DNA from: Benincasa hispida
Taxonomy: Eukaryota > Streptophyta > Magnoliopsida > Cucurbitales > Cucurbitaceae
Direction: 5' to 3'
Length of the DNA: 64,000 bases
Assembly (NCBI RefSeq): GCF_009727055.1
Contig: NC_052349.1
Span: 93,945,325 to 94,009,324, forward strand
Position 1 is the first letter of the stretch. Each line of letters begins with the position of its first letter. Shown piece by piece: positions 34,695 through 46,256 of this stretch. A program made the position numbers and the translations under genes. Under the pieces are notes generated by a model. The model made no database searches, was not told the DNA's origin, and saw only the letters and a list, made by a program, of their open reading frames with translations.

Positions 34695-36497
34695 TGTTAA
34701 CATAAAAATTGATCTTATGTATTTAACAATGCACTGATACAAATATGTGATACTATTTCTAGATATGCGTTAATTATGAATGTTCTTGTAGTATGCCTTG
34801 CGTTGTCACAAGTTTCCTTACGTTGGAATCAAGTGTAATTCCACTGCAAGTTTCTCGGTATGATCCGAGGTCGAACATAGGGACTGTTTGAGGTTATTGT
34901 GGTATGCTCGTGGTATATGCAACCAGGTTTTTCAATCTTTAAAGAATGTTTTGTACAAGTATATAAAATTGCAGTAAAGTAAAGGAAAGCAGTAAGATGC
35001 GATAATAAAATAAGTACAGTAGATCTAAGCTAGATGATACAAGATACAAGCTTCATGATACAAGATGCTGGGGTCCAGGCTGGTTGTGAAGGTTATGCAA
35101 AGAACATGGAATGTGGCGGTAAGTCTTATGTACAAACAAAAAGAGAAAGATAACTAATATAAACAATGCAAGTTTCTTAATTGCGTTGAAGTTATAAGTA
35201 CGGTTCCGATTTTCTCTTGGTGTACACCTCTCAGTGATCGACTTTGCTCCCACATGTCTGTGATGAATCAGAGACTAACGTAATGAACGCAAGGTTGCTT
35301 CCATGTCTGGAAGTACTACTCGCTTTAGTTAACGCATTCTTCTAACCTTCTCTCGATAGATCAGAATGGCATCTTCACTTCTGCTCGCACAGGTGAAGAT
35401 GCCGTCTAGCATGCTTTAGCTAAATGCAGTTATCTCTTTAACACAAGTTAAGTACTCGTTTAATTCATATTAACTACCAGGGGATTAAGAAGACATCATA
35501 GAGAAAGGGATTCATGGAGGAACGAAAGTAGACAAAAAATGGAATATGAAAGCAATCGAAACATTTAATATGTCTATTAAGAATTTGATACATGGTGTGT
35601 GAATGAAGAGATAAAGAAAGTGAAATACAATGATGAAAAGAGATACAACAGATACAAACAAGCACCAACATCTTGGCACTGATTCGGGTGGAGAACTACT
35701 TGCTGGATTGGATGGATCAGATGGATGGATGAGCTTCCCTCTCAGGCTTGCTCAACCGGTAGCAGGGTTCTCAGCACAGAGCTTCTCGGTGGGTATTAGG
35801 CAGAATGGAACTGAGACTCACCTTTCGGCCTTGTCTCGTCTTCTTCCCGAATTTCTTCAGTTAAGCACCCAACTCAGCCTTTTCTCTCAACACTTTAGTA
35901 GCAATTATCCCCATATTCAGTAGCATAAGTTTTCTTTGAAATCTATGGGGTATTTATAGGTGAGGATCTTTGACTCCGACCTTGTAGTCCCCACTTATTG
36001 TTATGGAAATTCTGAAGATGGAGTGATATTATTCCTTCTGTTATGCAATCAGACTGTCAATTATGCATAACCGTTAGTTGTACACGTGTCTTAATCCTTC
36101 GCTTTTGCATTGCTCAACTGCATCTTTCGATCGTGAGTTCGCATGCGGTGTTGTTTTCATTACCGCATGTGGTTGCAATTTAGCTCTAGATCGACTGTCG
36201 CATTGCGCCGTCATTGCGTTAATCGTCTCTTCATTGTTGATTGACGGGCACAATGTGACAAAGATACGTTGATCAGTTCTTCTTGAGCCTTGAGCGCAAG
36301 TGGTGACTGGGTTTCCTGCAAAACAGAGTAAAATCTCCTTTTCTTCCATCTTAAAGATGTTAGTGGGTGTAATTTCGATAATTTATAATTATTGTATTTC
36401 TGAGCTAATTTTCATAAAATTGACGCATATTTACTATCTTTTGGCCGCAATATCGAGATAAGACAGTATAAATAACTTTTATTTCTACAAGTTATCA
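34695..36497 (-). mobile_element. family-A LTR, copy 2, at a rearranged junction
   Basis: On the minus strand it begins TGATAACTTGTAG at 36497 and ends near TTATGTTAACA at 34695. TATA box and splice donor (GT at 35821-35820) are kept. The five flanking bases differ (ATAAG left, AAGAT right). The left flank is family-B LTR while the right flank is the middle of gag. The LTR therefore bridges a deletion that removed the end of the LTR, the primer-binding site and the gag start. Confidence 0.8.
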
Positions 36498-36587
36498 AAG
36501 ATTGCCCTCAACATCTACAGTCTGTATATTTTGTATTCAAGTTATCAAAGATTGCCCTCAAAATCCACAGTCTGTATATTTTGTGAA
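36488..36587. repeat. 50-bp tandem duplication at the LTR-A/gag junction
   Basis: Two units (36488-36537 and 36538-36587) differ at only a few positions. Each starts CAAGTTATCAAAGATTGCCC, so the first unit includes the terminal bases of the family-A LTR and the second lies in gag. Confidence 0.85.
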
Positions 36588-39500
36588 GAACAATCTCTTT
36601 TCAAACACCTACAACCCTGGGTGGAAAAACCATCCCAATTTTGCTTGGAAAAATCAACAACAAAATTTTCAATCTATGGCGTAAAAAGAAGGGCCACCAG
36701 GATTCTTTCAACGCAGTAATGGTCAACAGAGCAACCAAGCAAGTAGCTCACAACAACCACCACAATCTTCTTCTCTAGAAAGCCTATTGAAGCAATATAT
36801 AGAGAAAAACGAGACAGTGCTTCAAAGTCATGCTACGTCCATCCGCAACCTTGAATTGCAAATGGGCCAGATTGTGAATGAGCTCAAAAGTAGACCGCAA
36901 GGGGCATTGCCAAGTTTAACCGAGCTTCCACGCAATCCAAGGGGATCAGGTAAAGAGCATTGTCAGGTTGTGACATTGCGTAGTGGAAAAGCCGTGGAGG
37001 GAGGAAGAAAGGACCAAAGTAGAACAACTTCCATCGCAGTTGAGCTTGAGATTGCGGCAACGCAAGAAGAAGAAAAGGAAAATGAAGCAGTAGAACCTGA
37101 GGTTGCGTCAACCTCAAAGTCAAATGAAATGGGAACCGTGAAAGTTCAGTTACCATCCTTCTCTCAGAAGCTAAGGAAGAAGAAAAAACGAGGAGGTACA
37201 GTACCAACGCTTCCTGTCTATGCTAAAACAATTACATGTTAATATTCCTTTTAGTGAAACGATTGAGGAAATGCCTGCCTATGCCAAGTTTCTGAAGGAC
37301 ATGGTAACTAAGAAGAGAGGAGCTGGAAAATTTGCCATGATGGCACTAACAAAAAGTTCCAAATCTATTATCCCACCGAAGATGAGCGATCCTGGGAGCT
37401 TCATTATTCTTTACTCCATATAAGGACTCTATATTGGGCAAGCCCTGTGTGACTTGGGGGCCAACATAAATTTGATGCCACTGTCAATCTTTCGACAATT
37501 AAATGTGGGGCAACTTGTGCCCACATCCGTGACTCTCCAACTGGACGACAGATCTTTGGTTCATCTAGAGGGTATGGTGAAGGACGTGCTGATCACGATA
37601 AATAAATTTATTTTGCCAGCTGACTTCATCATCCTGGATTATGAGGTCGATAAAGATGTGCCCATCATTTTGGGGCGACCTTCCCTATCAACGGGTCGTG
37701 CTCAAATTGATGTGCACAAGGGAGAAATCAATTTGAGCATAAACGGACAGAAGCTCAAATTTAACATAATTCGTGCCATGAAATTTCCTGATGAGGAAGA
37801 CTTGCCAGATTCTGAAGATGACCTGAATTTGATTGACGAAGAAAAGTCTGATGAAGAGTGTGAAAAAGAGGATGCCAATGCATTCGTAGCTGCCTGCAAT
37901 ACGATCGTAGCAAAAACAAACAAAGAAGAAGGATTGATCGCAACGCAAGAAGTAGAGCCGAAAGAAGAAAGAAAAATAACGCAACCTTCTCTCGTGGAAC
38001 CACCAACACTTGAATTGAAAGCCCTACCAACACATTTGAAGTACGCATTCCTGGGGCAGAATGAGAAGCTGCCAGTGATAATTTCCTCCACACTTAACGC
38101 AGATCAAGAGAATGCGTTGATGAGCATTCTCAAGAAGCATGTGCGAGCAATCGGCTGGACGCTCGCTGATATCAAAGGAATTAGCCCCGCGTACTGCATG
38201 CACCACATTCGTCTTGAGGACGACCACAAAACAACCATTGAAAATCAACGCAAACTTAACCCTGCGATGAATGAAGTCATCAAAAAAGAGATTATCAAGT
38301 GGCTAGATGCGGGCATTATCTATCCCATTGCAGATAGCACGTGGGTCAGCCTCATGTAATGTGTGCCAAAGAAGGGAGGAATGATGGTAGTCCCAAATGA
38401 GAATAATGAATTAATACTGCAAAGGACCATCACTGGATGGCGCATCTGCATGGACTACCGCAAATTGAATACAGCCACAAAGAAAGATCACTTCCCTTTG
38501 CCATTCATCGATCAAATGCTAGATAGATTAGTAGGGAACGATTTTTATTGCTTCTTGGATGCATATGTCGGGTATAATCAGATCATGATAGCTCTTGAAG
38601 ACCAAGACAAGACCACATTCACCTGCCCATATGGGACATTTGTTTTTCGCCGCATGCCGTTTGGCCTCTACAATGTGCCAAGCATGTTCCAGAGGTGCAC
38701 GATGACGATCTTTTCAGATTATCTCGAGGATTCAGTAGAAATATTTATGGTTGACTTCTCCATTTATGGGGACACTTATGAAGTCTGCCTGGCCAATTTG
38801 GAGAAAATTCTGAAAAGATGTGAAGAGATGAACCTGGTGCTCAATTGGGGAAAATGTCACTTCATGGTGAAGGAGGGAATGGTGTTGGGACACAAGGTCT
38901 CCCGAGAAGGGTTGGAGGTGGACAAAGCAAAGATTGACGCAATTGAAAAGCTTCCACCTCCAACCAACGTGAAGGCTGTGCGAAGCTTCTTGGGGCATGC
39001 CGAATTCTATAGACGATTCGTCAAGGACTTTTCTAAAATAGCAAGACCACTGAGTGCGTTGTTAGAGGCAGACAGGAAGTTTGAATTTGACAACAATTGC
39101 CTCAATGCATTCAAAATTTTAAAAGATGCACTGATTATCGCACCCATCTTGATTGCGCCGGATTGGACACTCCCATTCGAAATCATGTGCGACGCAAGCG
39201 GGTATGCGATGGGAGCTGCAATAGCTCAAAAGAAGAAAACTATTTTGCACCCCATCGCATATGCGAGTAAAACTCTGAACCCTGCTCAACTTAATTATAC
39301 CACCACTGAAAAAGAGCTCCTGGTTGTGATTTTTGCGTTGGAGAAATTCCGAGCATATCTATTGTGAACCAAGGTACTCATTCACACTGATCACTCGGCA
39401 ATCAAATATTTGATGATAAAGAAGGATGCAAAGCCGAGGTTGATCAGATGGGTTCTCCTCCCTCAAGAATTTAATATCGAGATAATTGATTGGAAGGGGA

Positions 39501-40879
39501 CAGAGAATCAAGTTGCGGATCACTTGTCTAGATTAGAAAATCTTGAGGTTGACCACAATGAATCTGAAGTGAGTACCGTGTTCTCAGACGAGCAGCTGTT
39601 TCGCATAGAATAATTGCCTTATATGCGGACATCGTTAATTATTTGGTTTGTGAACAATTTCCTTAAGATTACACCTACCATCAACAGAAGAAGCTCAAGA
39701 ATGAATGCAGACACTATTATTGGGATGAGCCGAATATGAATAAAAGAAGTGCAGATCAAATCATTCGATTATGCGTCCCAGATGTTGATCAACAACGCAT
39801 ATTGGAGGGCACTTTGGAGGACAACGTACTGCAGCAAAAGTTTTACAAAGTGGATTCTTCTAGCCTTCATTATTTAAGGATGCTGCTGACTACACAATGA
39901 AATGTGATCGGTGTCAACGCACCGACAACATTTCATGGAAGAACGCAATGCCAATGAATACTATCTTGGCGCTGGAACTATTTGACGTATGGGAGATTGA
40001 TTTCATGGGACCATTCTCTCCTTCAAAAGGTAAGCACTATATTCTATTAGCCGTTGACTATGTCTTCAAATGGGTAGAGGTAATTGCATGCGCCACAAAT
40101 GATGTGGCAGTAGTCTCCCAGTTCCTAAAGAAAATATTTTCACGCATTTTGGCACTCCCCGTGCCATCATAAGTGATGAAGGATCACACTTTGTCAACCA
40201 CAATATAAAGGAGTTGCTGCGCAAGTACAATATCCTCCACAAAGTGGCCACCGCATACCATCCGCAAACAAATGGCCAAGTTAAAGTGTCCAATCGGGAA
40301 ATTAAATTGATACTTGAAAAGGTAGTTAAACCTTCGTGGAAGGATTGGGCAATGAAGCTTGATGATGCGTTATGGGCATACCAGACCGCATTTAAAACAC
40401 CCATAGGTATGTCCCCTTATGCATTGGTATTTGACAAGGCGTGTCACTTGCCTTTGGAGCTAGAATATAAAGCACTGTGGGTGGTCAAGAAACTGAATTT
40501 CGATTTGAAGAAACTAGGGGAAGCGCAGAAAGTGCAACTAGTCGAGCTAAAAGAATGGAGGAACAACGCATATGAAAATGCAAAAATTTATAAAGAGCGC
40601 ACCAAGCGCTGGCATGATCAACACATATACAGTAAGAACCTCCAAGTCGGGTAGAAAGTCTTGCTTTTCAATTCACGTCTGCGACTTTTCCCAGGAAAGC
40701 TAAAGTCTCGTTGGTCCAGACTGTTCATAATTCGACAAGTACTTTTGCATGGCACGATAGAATTCTCAAATAATGACGGAACCAATATATTCAAGGTCAA
40801 TGGGCACCGAGTAAAGGCATACCATGGAGAAGACTGGCATCGCCAAGTCGACTCCATGGAATTAAGAAACCTTGAATGA
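36498..40879 (+). pseudogene. Athila-1 gag-pol, broken
   Basis: Domains in order: the C-terminal part of gag from 36550 (CPQNPQSVYF, NPGWKNHPNFAWKN); a linker with LRNLELQMGQ-type sequence; protease with DLGANIN (about 37451); reverse transcriptase (about 38390-39050); RNase H (about 39160-39540; ADHLSRL); integrase (about 39760-40879; [30 protein letters not shown]). Stops lie at 37421 (TAA), 38357 (TAA), 39365 (TGA) and 40652 (TAG). Frameshifts lie near 37210, 39613 and 40150. The RT active site reads FMVD in place of FMDD (Val codon at 38750-38752), so catalysis would be lost even without the stops. The integrase zinc-binding half is badly eroded. Sister fragments: 56246-60387 and 25650-27227. 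Confidence 0.9.
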
Positions 40880-42640
40880 AGAAGGAAGTAGGTGGTCCCT
40901 GCATTATCAGATGATCGCAATTTATCAGGGACGCGAAGTTTTGGAAAATCTCAAGTCTTCAGCTCTTTTCTCCACTACTTAGAATTATCCTTACTTTACT
41001 ATCTTTTCATTTTTCACTTCTGTTGCCACAAAAAAAAAAGCCTTTTGTTTCGTTTAAAATAATTTGACGCTCTCTTTGTTTTCCTTACAACTATCGAGGC
41101 GTGGGATTGTGGAAATGTTACGTGAAGCAGCACTTATCTTATTCCATCACCGCAACCCAACGAAGAATGATCGCCGCAAGATGGACATCTGGACGAAAGG
41201 ACAATAAGATCGATGACAGAAGCTGACAACAGTCGGATCCAAATTAAGTGACAGTCGATAACGGTCATAAAGTACATCCAGCTTTNNNNNNNNNNNNNNN
41301 NNNNNNNNNNNNNNNNNNNNNNNNNNNNNNNNNNNNNNNNNNNNNNNNNNNNNNNNNNNNNNNNNNNNNNNNNNNNNNNNNNNNNNNNNNNNNNNNNNNN
41401 NNNNNNNNNNNNNNNNNNNNNNNNNNNNNNNNNNNNNNNNNNNNNNNNNNNNNNNNNNNNNNNNNNNNNNNNNNNNNNNNNNNNNNNNNNNNNNNNNNNN
41501 NNNNNNNNNNNNNNNNNNNNNNNNNNNNNNNNNNNNNNNNNNNNNNNNNNNNNNNNNNNNNNNNNNNNNNNNNNNNNNNNNNNNNNNNNNNNNNNNNNNN
41601 NNNNNNNNNNNNNNNNNNNNNNNNNNNNNNNNNNNNNNNNNNNNNNNNNNNNNNNNNNNNNNNNNNNNNNNNNNNNNNNNNNNNNNNNNNNNNNNNNNNN
41701 NNNNNNNNNNNNNNNNNNNNNNNNNNNNNNNNNNNNNNNNNNNNNNNNNNNNNNNNNNNNNNNNNNNNNNNNNNNNNNNNNNNNNNNNNNNNNNNNNNNN
41801 NNNNNNNNNNNNNNNNNNNNNNNNNNNNNNNNNNNNNNNNNNNNNNNNNNNNNNNNNNNNNNNNNNNNNNNNNNNNNNNNNNNNNNNNNNNNNNNNNNNN
41901 NNNNNNNNNNNNNNNNNNNNNNNNNNNNNNNNNNNNNNNNNNNNNNNNNNNNNNNNNNNNNNNNNNNNNNNNNNNNNNNNNNNNNNNNNNNNNNNNNNNN
42001 NNNNNNNNNNNNNNNNNAGTGTCAATACAATGCGGGCGACAGCGCTAAATTTTGGGGGTGGATACACATCTTCGCACTTATCCTACCTATCTACAGCTTT
42101 TGCGCTATCACACTTGCATATTACTTTTCAAAAGTTTATCCTGATCCTCTGTTTGGGACTAACCGCAAACATATCACAAGTAGATAATTTAGTAGTTTAA
42201 CCGCATGTATTGTTGCCAAGTATGTTCTCAATGATGAAAAACTATGCTCTATCTCTTTCGTATATTTACTAGAGGTCAACGTAGAATCTAAGATAGTCAC
42301 CCTCATGAAATATTTCTCGAATTAGAGGTGGTGTTGCTATTGTCTTTCTTTCAAATTTTCCTTTTGACATGGGATCCTCTCATTTGTCCATCACATTGGC
42401 TCTATTTTAATCTTTTTGGCATTGAGTGACATCTATGCCGTACTTTTTTAATAATTTGGTGTGGATGGCCTATTATCTTCATCTTCTATCCTTGCCCTAG
42501 GGTATATTGTTGTCATGACCTTGCTAATAATACTACTTACTTTATATTATATATATTATTATATAATGTATATATATATACTAGGTATATATATATATTC
42601 TATAATTATCAAAATTTTTTTTGTGTTGTCATATTACTGA
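40880..42640 (+). other. 3' untranslated region of Athila-1, with a gap and a misplaced LTR-like piece
   Basis: Sequence from about 41090 (GCGTGGGATTGTGG) and again from 42018 (AGTGTCAATAC ... GACAGCGCTAAATTTTGGGGG) aligns by eye with the 3' untranslated region of the minus-strand element at 62.6-63.8 kb. Between them, 41147-41285 instead resembles family-B LTR (compare 33780-33930) and runs into the N gap. Near 42540 there is an AT-rich TATATA stretch. No coding sequence. Confidence 0.6.
41286..42017. other. assembly gap (732 N)
   Basis: A run of 732 N. The long open frames reported through such a run are meaningless. Confidence 0.99.
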
Positions 42641-42888
42641 TACCCCATCTGTACAACCAGGAGAGAGAAACTGCCTTTCACCTTTGATGCCCTATAAGTA
42701 CGAAATGCATTCTTTAGAGACGGGGTTAAACAGTCGCTTACCTCATCACCATTACAAGTTCATACCTCTGTTCATAGTTTCTTTTCCATTTTACGGTGGA
42801 GCTAGAAAAGAGTGGTGATGATGGAGATCGTCCAGGGCAACTCGAGAGAGAACCTTGGGGCGTAAGAGTAGAGAGCGGGCCGACTCTC
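42641..42888 (+). mobile_element. 3' LTR (family B) of Athila-1, first part
   Basis: Aligns with 33955-34200 of the 5' LTR (CCCATCTGTACAACCAGGAG..., TTCATAGTTTCTTTTCCATTTTACGGTGGA). The first 450 or so bases of the LTR are absent. It breaks at the insertion point of LTR A; the last five bases are CTCTC. Confidence 0.65.
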
Positions 42889-42914
42889 TGATAACTTGTA
42901 GAAATACAAGTTAT
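42889..42914 (+). promoter_or_regulatory. LTR-terminal hairpin with GAAA loop, family A
   Basis: ATAACTTGTA (42891-42900) pairs perfectly with TACAAGTTAT (42905-42914) around the tetraloop GAAA. The same hairpin opens the family-A LTRs at 32095 (minus), 36497 (minus) and 48082, with 9 of 10 pairs, and the LTR at 54570 with all 10. Confidence 0.65.
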
Positions 42915-43427
42915 TTATACTGCCTTATCTAGATATTGCGGTCAAAAGAGATTAAATATGCGCCAATTGTATGAAAATTAGCTTTGAAATACAATAATTA
43001 TGAATTATTGCAATTACACCCACTAACATCATTAAGATGGAAGAAAATGAGATTTCTACTCTATTTTGCAGAAGACCAAGTCACCGCTTGCGATTAAGGC
43101 TCAAGACAAACTGACCAACGCATCTTTGTCACATTGCGCCCGTCAATCAATACTGAAAAGACGATTAACACAATGACGATGCAATGTGACAGTCGATCTA
43201 GAGCTGACTTTCAACTGCATGCGGTAATAAAAACAACACCGCATGTGAACACTCGATCGAAAGATGCAGCTGAGCAACGCAAAAGCAGAGGATTGTGACA
43301 TGTGTATGCCTAACGGTTGTGCAGATTTGACGGTCCGATTGCATAATAGAAGGAATAATATCCCTTCATCTTTAGAAATTCCATAACAAAAGTAGGGACC
43401 ACAAGGCCGAAGTCAAAGATCTTCACC

Positions 43428-43435
43428 TATAAATA
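43428..43435 (+). promoter_or_regulatory. TATA box of LTR family A
   Basis: TATAAATA in the context CTTCACCTATAAATACCCCA. The box is kept in all four family-A copies of the window. Confidence 0.6.
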
Positions 43436-43563
43436 CCCCATAAAATTCACAGAAAAAAGGATGGCTACTGGATACGGGGTGAATTGATATTAGGTCATTG
43501 AGAGAAAGGCTAAGCTGAGTGTTAAACTGAAGAAATCCAGGAAGAAGAAGAGACAAGGCCGAG

Positions 43564-43571
43564 AGGTGAGT
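43564..43571 (+). promoter_or_regulatory. consensus 5' splice donor in LTR family A
   Basis: AG|GTGAGT, about 138 bases downstream of the TATA box. The same AGGTGAGTCT word is present at the matching place in the copies at 30271 (minus, GT at 31420), 34695 (minus, GT at 35821) and 48082 (48773-48780). Confidence 0.5.
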
Positions 43572-44805
43572 CTTAGTGTTAATCTGCCAGATCCCCGCCG
43601 CGAAGCTCTATACTCAGATCCCTGCTACCAGTTGAGCAAGCCTAAGAGGGAAGCTCATCCTTCCACACGATCCATCCATATCGACAAGCAAATCTCCATC
43701 CAAATCTGTGCCGAGACGTTGGCACTTGATTGTATTTGTTTCTATCTTTTTTCATCATTGCATTTCACCTTCTTTACCTCTTCATTCACACACCATGTAT
43801 CAGACGCTAAATAGATATATTGAATGTCTTGGTCGCTTTCATTATCACTTCTCTATCTATTTACGTTCCTCCATTTATCCGTTTCTTCATGAGGTGTTCT
43901 TAATCCCCTGGTAGTTAATATGGATTAAACGAGTATTTAATCGAAGTTAAAGAGATAATTGCATTTAGCTAAGGCATGCTAGACGGCATCTTCACCTGTG
44001 AGAGTAGAAGTGAAGATGCCATTCTGATATGTCGAGAGAAGGTTAGAAGAATGTGTTAACTAAAGCGAGTATTACTTCCAGAGATGGAAGAAATCTTGCA
44101 TTGATTACGTTCGTCCCTGTTTCACCACAAAGATGTGGGAACGCGGCCGATCACCAAGAGGTGTATGCCAAGGAAAATACGGAACTGTGTTTATCACTTT
44201 AACGCAATTAAGGAACTTGCGATGTTTATACTAGTTATCTTTCTCTTTTTGCTTCGTATATAAGACTTGCCATCGCATCATATGATCAGTGTATAATCTT
44301 CACAGCCAAACTTGACCTCAGTATCTTGTATCATGAATCCTGTATCTTGTACCATCTTAGCTTAGGTTTACTGCACTTTATTTTATTATCACATTTTTAC
44401 TACTTTCCTTTACTTTATCGCAATTTTTATATACTTGCACAAACTATACTTTTAAAGATTGAAAAACCCGGTCGCATGTATAATAAACATAATGTAATAA
44501 CCTCAAACAGTCCCTGTGTTCGACCTCGGATCACACCGAGAAACTTGTGGTGGAATTATACTTGGTTCCAACGCAAGGAAACTTGCGACAACGCATAGCA
44601 TACTACAAGAACATCCATTACTGATGCATATCTAGAAGTAGTATTGCATGAATTAAGTCAAGTCAGGTCATTATTGCATAACATTGGACTTGAACCGTGC
44701 GTGCATGTCATCGCATAAATCCAGTGTTACAAGTTTATGGCAACATGAGCTTGTAGCACATCATCTAAGCATCACATACATTTTGCATTCATCATTAAGT
44801 TGACA

Positions 44806-45904
44806 TTCTCGCGAAAGTGAGAATATCTTTAGAGCACGAGTAGAACAGTGTAATGCCTGGCAACAAGAAATTGTTTCAGGCTCTTTACTATACTTGCATT
44901 GCTATTCTGTACTTTATCTTATATCTATTCAATGGAAGTGCTATTTCTACATCTGCTCACTCTCTTAATATGCATGAGTAGCTAAACTAGTTGAATGGGT
45001 TGAGAGGAACTAAGCTAACATGATCTAGGAAGTTCATTGCTTGCGATTGTCTTGTTTTATGTAGTGCAAAAGACCCCTTTAGAGTTACTCGTGAGAGAAT
45101 CTAAAGAAAGAACCTAATGTCTCGAGAGAGCTAGGTTAGAATTTGGACTCGAAAGAGCAAGATTAGGCTTGCATAAACAAGAGATAGGGACTTAGAGATA
45201 AGCTCTATTTGTCAACTTGCATCGCATGCATCCTAGGAATAGGAATGATATTATGTGGTCACATATTTGTGTGAATGTCATGTTGTCATCGCATAAATAG
45301 AGATAGAGGTTTATATGTAAATCCTATAGACTTATCGCATATTTATCGCATGCGTTCTAGCCTTAGAAGCCGTGGTATTCACGCCGAGAGGTGGTTTACT
45401 ATTGTACGCATGTTGCATGATCGCAAGGCATGAATGCACCTAGGGAGTGTTAGCCGAAACCCTTCTCAACCCGTTCACCACATATTCATCGTATTTCTCG
45501 TTTACCAATTATTTTCACTAATGCAACAACAACCCAACACTTATTTATTCAACTGGTTACCGCAAGTTTTCATAAAAATCTCCAATGCAACTATTTTCAC
45601 AAGTTCTTGTGTTCGACCTTGGACTTACCAGGAAACTCAGAGGAATTTACACTTGGATTCCTCTGGGGAAACTTGAGTGCACAACGCAATCCACCAATAC
45701 ATATCATCCATACTTTCCACTTCATAAAATTCAAGCATCAATTACCAACACAATCTATTTTCACAAGTCTCTGAGTTCAACCCTAGACTTATCAGGAAAC
45801 TCAGTGGAATTTACACTTGGATTCCGCTGAGGAAACTTGAGTGTACAATGCAATTTCACCATCGCATATCATCCATATTTCCACTTCATAAAAATCGAGC
45901 ATCA
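44806..45904 (+). mobile_element. 3' LTR (family B) of Athila-1, second part
   Basis: Resumes as GCGAAAGTGAGAATATCTTTAG, matching the 5' LTR around 34205, and continues through GCATGAGTAGCTAAACTAG and AAACAAGAGATAGGGACTT (compare 34370 and 34545). It ends at GAGCATCA, followed by the target copy GTCTT. The last 300 bases are a tandem duplication. Confidence 0.8.
45591..45904. repeat. 164-bp tandem duplication at the end of LTR B
   Basis: Unit 1 (45591-45754) and unit 2 (45755-45904) both run CTATTTTCACAAGT ... CAGGAAACTCAG(A/T)GGAATTTAC ... CACTTCATAAAA. The second unit ends at the LTR terminus. The 5' LTR is truncated, so whether it had the duplication is unknown. Confidence 0.8.
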
Positions 45905-46256
45905 GTCTTATAGTTCCATTTTGGATATTGTCTTCTCTCTCGAAGACATATTCATACCGTCCTATAAGATCTGAAAATGGCGGGTCACACTTACAAGAAT
46001 TAATAAGTGTTAGTAAAGATCTTGACCGAAAACGATAACCAAAAGAACTATTGGGATATGAGTTATTCTAGATAATAGGATTTGGTCAAAAACTGTCTTG
46101 CTTCTGTGAAAGAATTCTTGACTGCCCCATGATAGCACTTGTTCTATATCACTTAAGTATCGTTGCAAATAAATAAAGATTTATCAGGTACTTTATTAGT
46201 TTTGTAAAATGGATTTAGATGCATATTTAATAGAATTTGTTTAAAATGTTTCAGCA
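45905..46256 (+). other. Copia leader, third part
   Basis: Noncoding continuation of the Copia leader after the Athila-1 insertion, up to the start of the recognisable gag frame. Confidence 0.6.

Larger units (their letters stand above)
42889..44805 (+). mobile_element. family-A LTR, copy 3, inserted in the 3' LTR of Athila-1
   Basis: Starts TGATAACTTGTAG and ends AAGTTGACA. It is flanked by CTCTC (42884-42888) and TTCTC (44806-44810), a 5-bp target duplication with one change. Length 1917. The family-B LTR sequence continues without loss on either side, so this is a simple solo LTR. It carries the LTR-terminal hairpin, TATA box and splice donor described separately. Confidence 0.82.
33499..45904 (+). 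mobile_element. Athila-like Ty3/gypsy element (Athila-1), defective
   Basis: Begins TGATAACGG at 33499 and ends GAGCATCA at 45904, with GTCTT on both sides (33494-33498 and 45905-45909). It carries family-B LTRs at both ends. Between them lie gag (partial), protease, reverse transcriptase, RNase H and integrase in gypsy order, and a long 3' untranslated region with a 732-N gap. Two family-A LTRs have entered it (34695-36497 and 42889-44805). The 3' end of the 5' LTR, the primer-binding site and the first half of gag are missing. Confidence 0.85.

Noticed and set aside
41147..42067. Open frames of 266-306 codons
   Set aside because: They consist almost wholly of N from the assembly gap.
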